64,000 bases of DNA from Kosakonia oryzendophytica (GTDB lineage Bacteria > Pseudomonadota > Gammaproteobacteria > Enterobacterales > Enterobacteriaceae): NCBI RefSeq assembly GCF_900094925.1, contig NZ_FMAY01000001.1:372001-436000 (forward strand), written 5' to 3'. This document shows, piece after piece, positions 20,687 through 30,030 of this stretch. Made by a program: the position numbers and the translations under genes. Under the pieces are notes generated by a model that did no database searches, was not told where the DNA came from, and saw only the letters and a list, made by a program, of their open reading frames with translations. Positions within the stretch are counted from its first letter, which is position 1. The number at the start of each line of letters is the position of its first letter.

Positions 20687-21130
20687 TTAGTAGCGTTGAA
20701 TTATATTTTTAATCTCCTCAAAGCTAGTTGCGCGATGTAAGTGCTCCATATCGTCATCGCTGGAAAATAATTCAGCCAGCGCGGCGATCATTTCGATATG
20801 GCTGTGTTTATCTGGTGCTGCCAGCATGACAATGATATCCACCGGATCAAAATCCTCTGCGCCAAATGTCACCCCCTGATGCAATTTTAATAGCGATAAA
20901 CCTAACCCTTTCGCCCCCTCTTCCGGCCGCGCATGGGGCATTGCCAGCCCTGGCGCCAGCACATAGTACGGCCCGAGTTTATGATGCTGCGCCACAATGG
21001 CGGTCACGTAGTCTGGCGTGATAATGCCCGCCGCCAGCAACGGTCTGGCGCAGACCTCCAACGCCTGCGGCCAGTTTTCCACACTGTCGTGCAGTTGAAC
21101 CGTCTTGTCGTTCAGCCATTGGTTTAACAC
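20687..21130 (-). CDS. PTS EIIA, mannitol/ascorbate (UlaC) type
   Basis: 147 residues from the GTG at 21130 (MLNQWLNDKTVQL), which has AAGGAG six bases upstream and aligns with the UlaC start; a longer frame reaches an ATG at 21178 but without a ribosome site. The phospho-histidine is in APGLAMPHARPEEG (H66 in this numbering), and a second conserved stretch is DFDPVDIIVMLAAPDKHSH. First gene of the operon EIIA-EIIB-EIIC-split transketolase; divergent from a LacI-family gene. Confidence 0.88.
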   Translation of the reverse strand: MLNQWLNDKTVQLHDSVENWPQALEVCARPLLAAGIITPDYVTAIVAQHHKLGPYYVLAPGLAMPHARPEEGAKGLGLSLLKLHQGVTFGAEDFDPVDIIVMLAAPDKHSHIEMIAALAELFSSDDDMEHLHRATSFEEIKNIIQRY

Positions 21131-21206
21131 GTCACGCTCCTTCACAGAGAAAAGATGAGCAAACTTTATGCAAGTCATCGCCCCTTAGCTGTGATGATAG
21201 TCGCAA

Positions 21207-21220
21207 AGATAGCGCTACCA
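21207..21220. promoter_or_regulatory. Operator-like half-conserved palindrome (site 1)
   Basis: AGATAGCGCTACCA, an imperfect copy of site 2 with the same GATAGCGCTA core and central CG typical of LacI-family operators. Its centre lies 34 bp from the centre of site 2. Confidence 0.55.
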
Positions 21221-21240
21221 AGGTGCAGTTGCGAAAAATG

Positions 21241-21254
21241 TGATAGCGCTATCA
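21241..21254. promoter_or_regulatory. Operator-like perfect palindrome (site 2)
   Basis: TGATAGCGCTATCA, a perfect 14-bp palindrome with central CG, in the divergent region between EIIA and the LacI-family gene. Likely the binding site of the adjacent regulator. Confidence 0.65.
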
Positions 21255-21366
21255 GATCTGAAAACGCTGGCTATTTCTCAGCAAAACTCAGGATTTCCGG
21301 CGTATACTGCGTTACGGACGAACGATAAAAAAGTGCCTGAATAGGTTGGGATCAGCAGGAAATAGC

Positions 21367-22386
21367 ATGTCAATTACCCGAAAACGGCGGAGTACCGGAA
21401 AAGTGACCCTCGCCGATGTCGCGCAACTTGCCGGCGTCGGTACCATGACCGTCTCGCGGGCAATACGCACCCCCGAACAGGTATCAGATAAACTTCGCGA
21501 AAAGATAGAAGCTGCCGTACAAGAGCTGGGTTATATGCCCAATCTGGCGGCCAGTGCGCTGGCGTCAGCGTCGTCCTGGACCATCGCCATGGTGGTGCCA
21601 AGCCTCGCGGAATCCGGATGTTCGGAAATGTTCGCCGGGTTACAGCAGGTATTACAACCTGCGGGTTACCAAATCATGCTGGCGGAGTCGCAACATCGGC
21701 TTGAGCAAGAAGAGAAACTGCTGGAAACGCTGCTGGCCTCCAACCTGGCAGCGGCGATCCTGCTCAGCGTTGAGCACAGTGATATGGTGCGCCACTGGCT
21801 GAAAAATGCCTCGATTCCGGTGATGGAAATTGGCGCCGTGCGTGCCGATCCGATTGATATGAATATCGGTATCGATAACGTGGCGGCCATGTATGAGCTC
21901 ACGCAGATGCTGATCCAGCGCGGCTACCAGAACATTGGCCTGCTGTGCGCCAATCAGGAACAGTGGATATTCCAGCAACATTTGCAGGGTTGGTACAAAG
22001 CGATGCTGCGCCACCATATGTCGCCGAACCGGGTCATTAACGCTGCCGCGGCGCCGGTATTTTCTACCGGTGCCGCGCAATTGCCGGAGTTTTTACTGGC
22101 CTGGCCAGAGCTGGATGCGCTGGTCTGCGTGTCGGATGAACTGGCCTGCGGCGCGTTATACGAATGTCAGCGCAGGCGGATTAAGGTGCCAGATGATTTA
22201 GCGATTGTCGGTTTTGGCGACAGCGACGTCAGCCGGGTATGTCAGCCACCGCTGACCACCATCTCGGTGCCGCATCGCAAAATTGGTATTGAGGCCGGGC
22301 GCGCACTGTTGGCGCGCCTGAATGATGAAAAGTGGGAGAACAAAACGCCCATTGCACCGACGTTTTGCCTGCGGGATAGCTGCTAA
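21367..22386 (+). CDS. LacI-family transcriptional regulator of the PTS/transketolase operon
   Basis: 339 residues from the ATG at 21367 (MSITRKRRSTG; AGGA about 7 bases upstream). The LacI helix-turn-helix spans about residues 13-35 (VTLADVAQLAGVGTMTVSRA), the hinge helix is near 60 (NLAASALASA), then a periplasmic-binding-protein-like effector domain (IAMVVPSL and on, closing IVGFGDSDVSRVCQPPLTTI). It most resembles the GntR (gluconate) branch. Divergent from EIIA with two operator-like palindromes between them, so probably a local repressor; the ligand is unknown. Its stop abuts yfcD, convergent. Confidence 0.9.
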   Translation: MSITRKRRSTGKVTLADVAQLAGVGTMTVSRAIRTPEQVSDKLREKIEAAVQELGYMPNLAASALASASSWTIAMVVPSLAESGCSEMFAGLQQVLQPAGYQIMLAESQHRLEQEEKLLETLLASNLAAAILLSVEHSDMVRHWLKNASIPVMEIGAVRADPIDMNIGIDNVAAMYELTQMLIQRGYQNIGLLCANQEQWIFQQHLQGWYKAMLRHHMSPNRVINAAAAPVFSTGAAQLPEFLLAWPELDALVCVSDELACGALYECQRRRIKVPDDLAIVGFGDSDVSRVCQPPLTTISVPHRKIGIEAGRALLARLNDEKWENKTPIAPTFCLRDSC

Positions 22387-22932
22387 CTACTCCGCTTCCT
22401 GCTCGTTTTCCACGTCGTTGCTGGCATTACGGCTCATCCACAATGCCAGGGCTTTGAGTGAATCATCGGTGAACTCATCGCAGCGGGCGGTGATCTCTTC
22501 CGGTGTCATCCACCAGACTTCACTCACCTCTTCTTCCTGCAGGGCAAACGGCCCGTGGGAAACGCAACTGAACAGCCCGCCCCACACCCGGCAATGTTGA
22601 TCTTCAAAATAGAACTGACCGTGTTCGGCAAACGGCACGCCAGCAATGCCTAACTCTTCTTCCGCTTCACGGCGCGCGGAGTCCAGCAAGTTCTCCCCCG
22701 CCTGCACCACACCACCGGCGGTGGCATCCAGCATGCCGGGCATAAAATCTTTGATTTCGGTACGGCGCTGTACCAGAACTTTGCCCATCCCATCATGCAC
22801 CACAATGTAGGTTGCGCGGTGACGCAGACACTGTGCACGCATTTGCTGCCGACTGGCCTGCGCAATCACCTCATTGTCTTCGTTGACAATATCCACCCAC
22901 TCCATGCCTGCAAAATGACTCTGTTCCACCAT
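22387..22932 (-). CDS. yfcD: YfcD, Nudix hydrolase
   Basis: 181 residues (180 in E. coli). A Nudix-fold hydrolase related to isopentenyl-diphosphate isomerase-like proteins. The Nudix box is intact: GVVQAGE, seven residues, then REAEEELGI near residues 74-96. The substrate in E. coli is not established. It lies directly against the stop of the LacI-family gene and 54 bases downstream of yfcE, so it may be read with yfcE. Confidence 0.93.
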   Translation of the reverse strand: MVEQSHFAGMEWVDIVNEDNEVIAQASRQQMRAQCLRHRATYIVVHDGMGKVLVQRRTEIKDFMPGMLDATAGGVVQAGENLLDSARREAEEELGIAGVPFAEHGQFYFEDQHCRVWGGLFSCVSHGPFALQEEEVSEVWWMTPEEITARCDEFTDDSLKALALWMSRNASNDVENEQEAE

Positions 22933-22986
22933 CGGGAAATCTTCTCTTTGTGGCGCTCTGTTGGCGCGTTTCGGTTGAAAGGTAAG

Positions 22987-23541
22987 TTACGGATTAATCG
23001 ACACCTGTGCAATAACCCGCTGATCATTAAGTGCGATAACGCTTAGTACATTCTCCTCCAGCATGCCGTAGCTGGGAGCAAATCCCCCCTTCGGGATACT
23101 CACCGAACCGGGGTTGAAATGGACAATCGCACCGCGCTTTTCCGCCACCGGAATGTGCGTGTGACCGTACGCCAGCACATCTCCCTCCTCCAACGGCGGC
23201 ACATCGTCCGGACCAAAAAGATGACCGTGGGTCAGAAATACGCGCCGCTCCGGCAACAGCAGTTGCTGCCACGGGGCCGTTATCGGGAAGTGCAACAGCA
23301 TCTGATCCACTTCACTGTCGCAGTTACCGCGCACGGCGATAATCCGACTCGCTTGCTCGTTGAGCCGCTCCGCTACCTGTGCTGGGGCGTAGCCTTCCGG
23401 TAACGCATTGCGCGGACCGTGATTGAGCACATCACCCAGAAGAACCAGCCAGCGGGCCCCACTTTGTGCAAACAACGCCAGTACGCGCTCCGTCGCGGGC
23501 AACGACCCGTGAATATCCGATGCAAACATCAGCTTCATCAC
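22987..23541 (-). CDS. yfcE: YfcE, metallophosphodiesterase
   Basis: 184 residues. A calcineurin-like phosphodiesterase that in E. coli is manganese-dependent on artificial substrates. Metal ligands are visible: D9 and H11 (SDIHGS), D37 (GDVLNHG), N73 (RGNCD), the His of THGHLFG, and the paired His of YGHTHIP. Next to yfcD on the same strand. Confidence 0.95.
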   Translation of the reverse strand: MMKLMFASDIHGSLPATERVLALFAQSGARWLVLLGDVLNHGPRNALPEGYAPAQVAERLNEQASRIIAVRGNCDSEVDQMLLHFPITAPWQQLLLPERRVFLTHGHLFGPDDVPPLEEGDVLAYGHTHIPVAEKRGAIVHFNPGSVSIPKGGFAPSYGMLEENVLSVIALNDQRVIAQVSINP

Positions 23542-23592
23542 TGCACCTCTCTGAAAAAAACCGCCTTATGATAGCGGAAGCGGCGTCCTATA

Positions 23593-24264
<672 letters not shown>

Positions 24265-24372
24265 TCATCAAAATATAACGTCCTGTGTGAGCTGTCACTT
24301 AATGAAAACTCGCACACCAGAGGTAACACCTATACTCAGGAGGTGACGCACATTCCCATAACAGGAGTCTTG

Positions 24373-25002
24373 ATGATAGACCTCTATTTTGCTCCCACGC
24401 CGAACGGTCATAAAATCACACTGTTTCTTGAAGAGACAGGCGTTGAATACCGACTGATCCGCGTGGATATCAGCAAAGGCGAACAATTTCGCCCCGACTT
24501 TCTGATTATCTCTCCTAACAATAAAATCCCGGCGATTGTCGATCATCACCCTGCTGATGGCGGCTCGCCCGTTAGCGTGTTCGAGTCCGGTGCCATTTTG
24601 CTCTATCTGGCGGAAAAAACAGGGCAACTGCTCAGTCGCCATCTGCGCGAACGCACCCTTGCGATACAGTGGCTGTTCTGGCAGGTGGGCGGGTTTGGCC
24701 CCATGCTCGGGCAGAACCACCACTTTAATCACTTTGCGCCGCAGCCTGTCCCCTATGCCATTGAGCGCTACCAGGTGGAAACTCAGCGGTTGTATCACGT
24801 GTTGAATAAGAGATTGGAACGCGTCCCGTGGTTGGCGGGCGATGAGTACAGCATTGCCGATATCGCCGCATGGCCGTGGGTCAGATCGCATCAACGCCAG
24901 CGCATCGACCTGGAGAATTTCCCGGCGGTGTTCAACTGGTTTGAGCGGATACGCACGCGTCCGGCCACCGAGCGGGCGATGCAGAATGCGCAGCCGGTGT
25001 GA
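24373..25002 (+). CDS. yfcG: YfcG, disulfide-bond oxidoreductase of the GST (Nu) class
   Basis: 209 residues from the ATG at 24373 (MIDLYFAPTPNGHK; AGGAG 5-6 bases upstream). The ORF extends 10 codons further but E. coli begins at MIDLY. Thr9 and Asn11, used instead of a catalytic Cys in this class, are present, as is FESGAILLYLAEKTG for glutathione binding. Reduces disulfides using glutathione. The C-terminus is shorter than in E. coli (215). The E. coli folX gene expected next is absent. Confidence 0.94.
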   Translation: MIDLYFAPTPNGHKITLFLEETGVEYRLIRVDISKGEQFRPDFLIISPNNKIPAIVDHHPADGGSPVSVFESGAILLYLAEKTGQLLSRHLRERTLAIQWLFWQVGGFGPMLGQNHHFNHFAPQPVPYAIERYQVETQRLYHVLNKRLERVPWLAGDEYSIADIAAWPWVRSHQRQRIDLENFPAVFNWFERIRTRPATERAMQNAQPV

Positions 25003-25116
25003 AGTAACCTGTTCTCATGACTGAAAAAAATCATTCAGGATGTGCTCAGCGTCGCATGCGAATATTACTGAGTCACTTATGCTGAACGGGACGAAGGATA
25101 CACCCGGGAGGGGAAC

Positions 25117-26013
25117 ATGAAGATACTGATTACCGGCGGTACGGGCCTGATTGGTCGTCATTTAATCCCTCGCCTGCTCGAGTTGGGGCACAGCGTCACG
25201 GTGGTCACCCGTAATCCCGCCAAAGCACAGCAACTGCTGGATGCTCGCGTCAGTTTGTGGAAGGGGTTGAGCGAACAGACACACCTTAATGACATCGACG
25301 CGGTGATCAATCTGGCGGGTGAACCCATTGCCGACAAGCGCTGGAATGAACAGCAGAAACAACGGCTCTGCAACAGCCGCTGGGAGATCACCCAGCGACT
25401 GGTTGACCTGATTCACGCCAGCGATAACCCGCCGCAGGTGCTGATTTCGGGTTCAGCTGCGGGTTATTACGGCGATCTCGGTGAAGTGGTGGTCACTGAA
25501 GAAGAACCGCCACATAACGAATTCACCCATAAGTTGTGCGCGCGCTGGGAGCAAATTGCCAGTAGCGCACAGAGCGACCGCACCCGCGTGTGCCTGCTGC
25601 GAACCGGTGTCGTATTAGCACCAAAAGGCGGCATTCTGGGGAAACTGTTACCGCTGTTTCGCCTCGGCCTGGGGGGGCCTATCGGCAATGGTCGTCAATA
25701 TATGGCGTGGATCCACATTGACGATATGCTGAACGGCATTCTCTGGCTGCTGGATAACGATCTGCGCGGGCCATTCAATATGGTTTCCCCCTATCCGGTG
25801 CGCAACGAGCAGTTTGCCCATACGCTCGGTCACGTATTGCAACGTCCGGCGATCATGCGCGCGCCCGCGTTTGCAGTGCGCCTGATGATGGGTGAGTCCT
25901 CCGTGCTGGTGCTCGGCGGGCAGCGCGCCCTGCCCAAACGCCTCGAAGCCGCAGGCTTTGCCTTTCGCTGGTACGATCTCGAAGAAGCGTTGGGGGATGT
26001 GGTAACCCCCTAA
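25117..26013 (+). CDS. yfcH: YfcH, SDR-family epimerase-like protein
   Basis: 298 residues (297 in E. coli). Extended SDR fold: the nucleotide motif GGTGLIG is at residues 7-13, [10 protein letters not shown] near 115, and the family's C-terminal DUF1731 region contains [22 protein letters not shown]. Function unknown. AGGGG ribosome site 5 bases ahead. In E. coli it follows folX; here it follows yfcG after 114 noncoding bases. Confidence 0.94.
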   Translation: MKILITGGTGLIGRHLIPRLLELGHSVTVVTRNPAKAQQLLDARVSLWKGLSEQTHLNDIDAVINLAGEPIADKRWNEQQKQRLCNSRWEITQRLVDLIHASDNPPQVLISGSAAGYYGDLGEVVVTEEEPPHNEFTHKLCARWEQIASSAQSDRTRVCLLRTGVVLAPKGGILGKLLPLFRLGLGGPIGNGRQYMAWIHIDDMLNGILWLLDNDLRGPFNMVSPYPVRNEQFAHTLGHVLQRPAIMRAPAFAVRLMMGESSVLVLGGQRALPKRLEAAGFAFRWYDLEEALGDVVTP

Positions 26014-26081
26014 TTTTCGTGGCCCCCCTGATCCTCTTCCGGTGCTAAGCTTAAGCGCTTTGTCACCGGAAGGGCGATTTA

Positions 26082-26591
26082 ATGAGGTTGCAGACCCCCC
26101 GCTTTACGCTTACCCCGTTTCAGGAATCCGACTGGCTATTCTTTCTGCGTTTACGCCGGGATGACCGCATTATGCGCTATATGGCCGAAGTCGCCTCCGA
26201 AAGGCAGATCCGCACGTTATTTGATAATCGTCTGCTGGATGACAACGCCTTTGTGATCCGCGATGCGCAGCATACCGCTGTCGGCGATATTGGCCTGCGC
26301 CCCAGCGTGCATAATCCGCAGGAAGCGGATGTTGGTTATTCCATCTTACCCACAGCACAGGGCCGCGGTGTTGCGTCAGAAGCGCTGCAAGCATTGTGTG
26401 AGTTCGCCTTCGATAAACGCAATGTGCAGGCGCTGAATGCCTGGGTACTGGCGGAGAATCAGGGATCTGTACGGGTACTGGAAAAGAGCGGCTTTCAGCG
26501 TGTACAGGTGCTGGAAAAAGCCTATTTGCTGAAGGGTGAATATTACGACGACTGGGTGTACCGGCGGGAAAAAGGCACACAGGCGTGTTAA
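26082..26591 (+). CDS. GNAT-family N-acetyltransferase (RimJ/RimL-like)
   Basis: 169 residues. The acetyl-CoA-binding motif A is GYSILPTAQGRGVASEALQ near residues 85-103 (consensus Q/RxxGxG/A), followed by FAFDKRNVQALNAWVLAENQGSVRVLEKSGF, typical of RimJ/RimL and spermidine acetyltransferase-like enzymes. The substrate cannot be told from sequence. Not present at this place in E. coli K-12. Its end overlaps the upstream extension of the next frame. Confidence 0.85.
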   Translation: MRLQTPRFTLTPFQESDWLFFLRLRRDDRIMRYMAEVASERQIRTLFDNRLLDDNAFVIRDAQHTAVGDIGLRPSVHNPQEADVGYSILPTAQGRGVASEALQALCEFAFDKRNVQALNAWVLAENQGSVRVLEKSGFQRVQVLEKAYLLKGEYYDDWVYRREKGTQAC

Positions 26592-26628
26592 CTACCCGGT
26601 GTTTTGCCCTCCCCGTTCATCACTGGAA

Positions 26629-27210
26629 ATGACAGTGTTTATCTCGACCAAAACGCGGCTGTTCCTGACCGGAGGCCTCGCCTTGCTGTGGTTATTCTGG
26701 TTGATGTTTGCCAGTCGACTCAGCCATAGAGCTTACCTGCAAGCCGATGCGCCAGATACCGGGGCCATGATGACGATAGCCGCGCTGGTGGGCCTGCTCG
26801 TTGCCTGGCGTCTCGCACAAAAAGGGTGGCGGTGGAAGTCGCTGCTGCTGGCATTCTCAGGGGTATTCCTGTTTATCGCCTTAACCCTGTGGAATGCGCC
26901 GGAAGCCTGGGTGCGCGCCACCGCCAGCGAACGCGTGCAAAGCGAAGTGATGTTCAGCATCGGGCATCCCGGCCCGCCGGTGACGCGCAGTCAACACTGC
27001 GAAGCCGGTCTGCGTTTTTATGATGCATGGTTAAAACGCCCGGTAGAACTCTGCACCCGTGACGATATCGTTCCCCCCGGCGCGCGCACGGTACAACTGG
27101 AAAAACGCGTCACTGCCAGGGGCGCAGTATTTACCCACTATCGCTTTATTTCCGTCGCAGGCCACCCACAAGGGTGGTGGCCCGTTTCACCGCCGACACA
27201 GGCCCGCTAA
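26629..27210 (+). CDS. Predicted inner-membrane protein, function unknown
   Basis: 193 residues from the ATG at 26629 (MTVFISTKTR); GTG at 26635 is an equal alternative with CTGGA spaced better. Three membrane segments at about residues 11-28 (FLTGGLALLWLFWLMFA), 46-62 and 71-89, then a hydrophilic tail of about 100 residues with two Cys (SQHC, VELC) that would face the periplasm if the N-terminus is inside, and could form a disulfide. I do not recognise the family. Sits between the GNAT gene and the convergent dalT. Confidence 0.65.
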   Translation: MTVFISTKTRLFLTGGLALLWLFWLMFASRLSHRAYLQADAPDTGAMMTIAALVGLLVAWRLAQKGWRWKSLLLAFSGVFLFIALTLWNAPEAWVRATASERVQSEVMFSIGHPGPPVTRSQHCEAGLRFYDAWLKRPVELCTRDDIVPPGARTVQLEKRVTARGAVFTHYRFISVAGHPQGWWPVSPPTQAR

Positions 27211-27216
27211 TCCCCC

Positions 27217-28497
27217 TCAGGCGCGTTGCTGCGCCTCCTCTTTACGGGCTTCCGCCTGCTGGCGTACGCGTTTTGGTTGCGGCACATTAATAATCAAGGT
27301 CAGCACCCCGGCAAAGATGTACAGCCCGGTGTAAGCCCACACCACCCCCACGATGTCAAAAAACGGCAACAGTGCGGAGGCAATCGCTGGCGCAACAAAA
27401 TTACTCATCCCGGCGGAGAGGTTATAAATCGACACGGCCGCCCCTTTGTGATGCGGTTCCAGCGTCGGGAAAACTGCCGTCATGGGCACAAAGGCCGCGA
27501 CGAAAATCCCTAACATCACTGCCGGGATCAGCGCCACGAGGAAATTATGCCCGGCATATACCGGCAGGTAATAAAACGTCAGGCTGGATACCGCCATCCC
27601 CAGACAACCAAACCAGCGGACCTGGCGGATCCAGCCGATATACTCGCCGGTGATCCCCCAAAAGATATTGGTAAAGATGGTCACGAAGAAGAACACTGCC
27701 CAGATTTGCAGCCACTCGGAGATGGTAAAGCCCAGTCTGTCGACAAACAGCAGCGGCATCACAATCGCAAAACCAAACAGCGACAGCGTGTTGATAATAC
27801 GGATCAGGCAGGCGTAGAAAATGTCGCGGTTGGTGAACAAAATGGTCGCCGCACGGGAGAGTTCGGTCATCTTGTCGCGCAGCGGTAAATTGACCCGCGA
27901 GCGATCCACCGGCACGTGACGCAGGCTGAAAAAGGCCAGCAACCCGCCGCTTGCGACCCAGGCAATGGCAAACCACAGCGTCCCGGTCTCCCCAAACACA
28001 GGAATAGTCAGGCTCGGCAGATAACTGCCCACCACACCAATACCGATGGAGTACATCGCCCAGAACCACCCCGTGGCCGCCGCGAGATGCTGACGGGGCA
28101 ACACCTGCACCAGCATCAACATAAACGAGTAGATGAACAGGGGATACGCCAGCCCGCGAATGCCATAAAACAGCAACATTAACGGGTAGTTACGCAGCCC
28201 GAGCCCCAGTGACATAAACAGCGCATGCATCACTATCCATAACACAAAGCCGATGGTCATCGCTTTTTGCGGGGTGATCAGTTCCGCCACCACGCCAGAT
28301 GCCCATGCTGCCAGCGCTGCCGCCAGCCCGTACATAGTAAACACCACTGCCGACTGCGCGGGCGTGAAGCCCATGTCGGTAATGTGCTTCGACAGGAAAG
28401 CCATTTCAAAGCCATCGCCAGCCATAAAAATCGCGATAGCCACGAATCCCCAGATCAGATGTTTCGGTAAGCCAAACCAATATTCTTTCGATTGCAT
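27217..28497 (-). CDS. dalT: DalT, D-arabinitol transporter (MFS)
   Basis: 426 residues from the ATG at 28497 (MQSKEYWFGLPKHL; AGGAAG six bases upstream, whereas the ATG at 28503 touches it). Twelve hydrophobic segments of a major facilitator. Sequence throughout resembles Klebsiella DalT/RbtT (for example FYGIRGLAYPLFIYSF, GWFWAMYSIGIGVVGSY and LEPHHKGAAVSIYNLSAGMSNF). Last gene of dalD-dalK-dalT. Transport by proton symport is expected from the family. Confidence 0.9.
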   Translation of the reverse strand: MQSKEYWFGLPKHLIWGFVAIAIFMAGDGFEMAFLSKHITDMGFTPAQSAVVFTMYGLAAALAAWASGVVAELITPQKAMTIGFVLWIVMHALFMSLGLGLRNYPLMLLFYGIRGLAYPLFIYSFMLMLVQVLPRQHLAAATGWFWAMYSIGIGVVGSYLPSLTIPVFGETGTLWFAIAWVASGGLLAFFSLRHVPVDRSRVNLPLRDKMTELSRAATILFTNRDIFYACLIRIINTLSLFGFAIVMPLLFVDRLGFTISEWLQIWAVFFFVTIFTNIFWGITGEYIGWIRQVRWFGCLGMAVSSLTFYYLPVYAGHNFLVALIPAVMLGIFVAAFVPMTAVFPTLEPHHKGAAVSIYNLSAGMSNFVAPAIASALLPFFDIVGVVWAYTGLYIFAGVLTLIINVPQPKRVRQQAEARKEEAQQRA

Positions 28498-28560
28498 AAC
28501 CATCTTCCTATCGTGAGGGAGATGCCCCGACGAGGGTACAGAGGCCGGGGCGACAAGGGA

Positions 28561-30021
28561 TTACGGCAGCAGCGTGCGTGCCGCCTGTTGTTGTTGGTAA
28601 AGCAGCCGGAACAGCGCCAGCCGTTGTGACAACCACGCACCACGTTCAGCCTGCGGCGTATAACGCGCCACCACGGGCGGTTTCAGGCAGACATCCGCCT
28701 CTTTGCCCCCCTCTGCCAGCCAGGCCAGCCGCGCGGCACCCAGCGCGCCCGATGAACTGGCCGGATGGGTGACCATCGGGATCGCCAGCACATCAGCAAT
28801 CAGTTGCGCCCAGACGGTGCTACGCGCACCTCCGCCGGTCAGGCTGCACTGGGAAATTTGCGCATTCCCCAGCACCTGTAATCCATCCGCCAGGCCAAAG
28901 GTCACACCTTCGATCACCGCATACCCCAGCAATGCACGGCTGGTTTCATGGCGCAGATTAAAGAAACTGCCAGTAGCCTGCGGATCGTTATGCGGCGTCC
29001 GTTCCCCACTGAGGTAAGGCAAAAACAGCGGCGCACGTCGCAACGCGTCATCGGTCAGTTGTGCGATCTCTTCCATTAACTGACTTTCCGTGACCGACAG
29101 CAGGTTACACACCCAGCGCAGACAGCTTGCGGCACTGAGCATCACGCTCATCTGATGCCAGCGACCGGGCAGTGCGTGGCAAAAGGCATGTACACCGGAA
29201 GCGGGATCGGCCTGCAATGTATCGTTAACCACGAAAATCACCCCGGATGTCCCCAGGGAAATAAAAGCATCGCCCGGTGCAACCGCCCCCACGCCCACTG
29301 CAGAGGTGGCGTTATCGCCACCGCCGCCCGCAACGACTACGGAGGAACTGAGCCCCCATTCCGTTGCCAGCGACGCGCGCAATCGGCCACTCACAGCACA
29401 GCCTTCCACCAGCGCAGGCATCTGTTCACGGCGTAAATCGGTCATCGCCAGCAGTTCATCAGACCAGTCGCGCTTCGCCACATCCAGCCATAGCGTTCCG
29501 GCCGCATCCGACGGATCGCTAACAAACTCGCCGGTCAACCGCCAGCGCAGGTAGTCTTTCGGCAACAACACCTTCGCCACCCGGTTAAAGATGTCCGGTT
29601 CGTGGCGTGCGACCCACACCAGCTTCGGCGCGGTGAAACCGGGCATGATCATATTGCCGCTGAGGGCCATCATTTCTGGATGGTGATCGCGCAACCAGTC
29701 GCATTCGGCGGCGCTGCGTGTGTCGTTCCACAGAATGCACGGACGCAGCACATTGCTTTCGTTGTCGAGCAGTACCGCGCCATGCATCTGCCCGGACAGG
29801 CCAATACTACGAATCGCCGCCCACTGTTGCGGGTACTGCTGGCGCAGTTCGCTGACCACGCGCCCACACGCCTGCCACCAATCCTGCGGATCCTGTTCCG
29901 CCCAGTGCGGATGCGGGCGCTGTACCGTGAGCGCCGCATGCGCGGACCCCACAATTTCACCGTGCGCATCCAGCAGCAGTGCTTTCAGTTCCGAGGTGCC
30001 AATATCCATTCCCAGGTACAT
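28561..30021 (-). CDS. dalK: DalK, D-xylulose kinase
   Basis: 486 residues, FGGY-family xylulokinase (XylB 484, DalK 487). N-terminal YLGMDIGTSELKALLLD phosphate loop, SGQMHG, VVVAGGGGDNATSAVGVG with the catalytic Asp, and SLTGGGARSTVWAQLIADV near the C-terminus. Phosphorylates the D-xylulose formed by DalD to xylulose 5-phosphate. GAGGGGG lies just ahead of the ATG, 9 bases after dalD. Confidence 0.93.
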   Translation of the reverse strand: MYLGMDIGTSELKALLLDAHGEIVGSAHAALTVQRPHPHWAEQDPQDWWQACGRVVSELRQQYPQQWAAIRSIGLSGQMHGAVLLDNESNVLRPCILWNDTRSAAECDWLRDHHPEMMALSGNMIMPGFTAPKLVWVARHEPDIFNRVAKVLLPKDYLRWRLTGEFVSDPSDAAGTLWLDVAKRDWSDELLAMTDLRREQMPALVEGCAVSGRLRASLATEWGLSSSVVVAGGGGDNATSAVGVGAVAPGDAFISLGTSGVIFVVNDTLQADPASGVHAFCHALPGRWHQMSVMLSAASCLRWVCNLLSVTESQLMEEIAQLTDDALRRAPLFLPYLSGERTPHNDPQATGSFFNLRHETSRALLGYAVIEGVTFGLADGLQVLGNAQISQCSLTGGGARSTVWAQLIADVLAIPMVTHPASSSGALGAARLAWLAEGGKEADVCLKPPVVARYTPQAERGAWLSQRLALFRLLYQQQQAARTLLP

Positions 30022-30030
30022 ATCGCCCCC

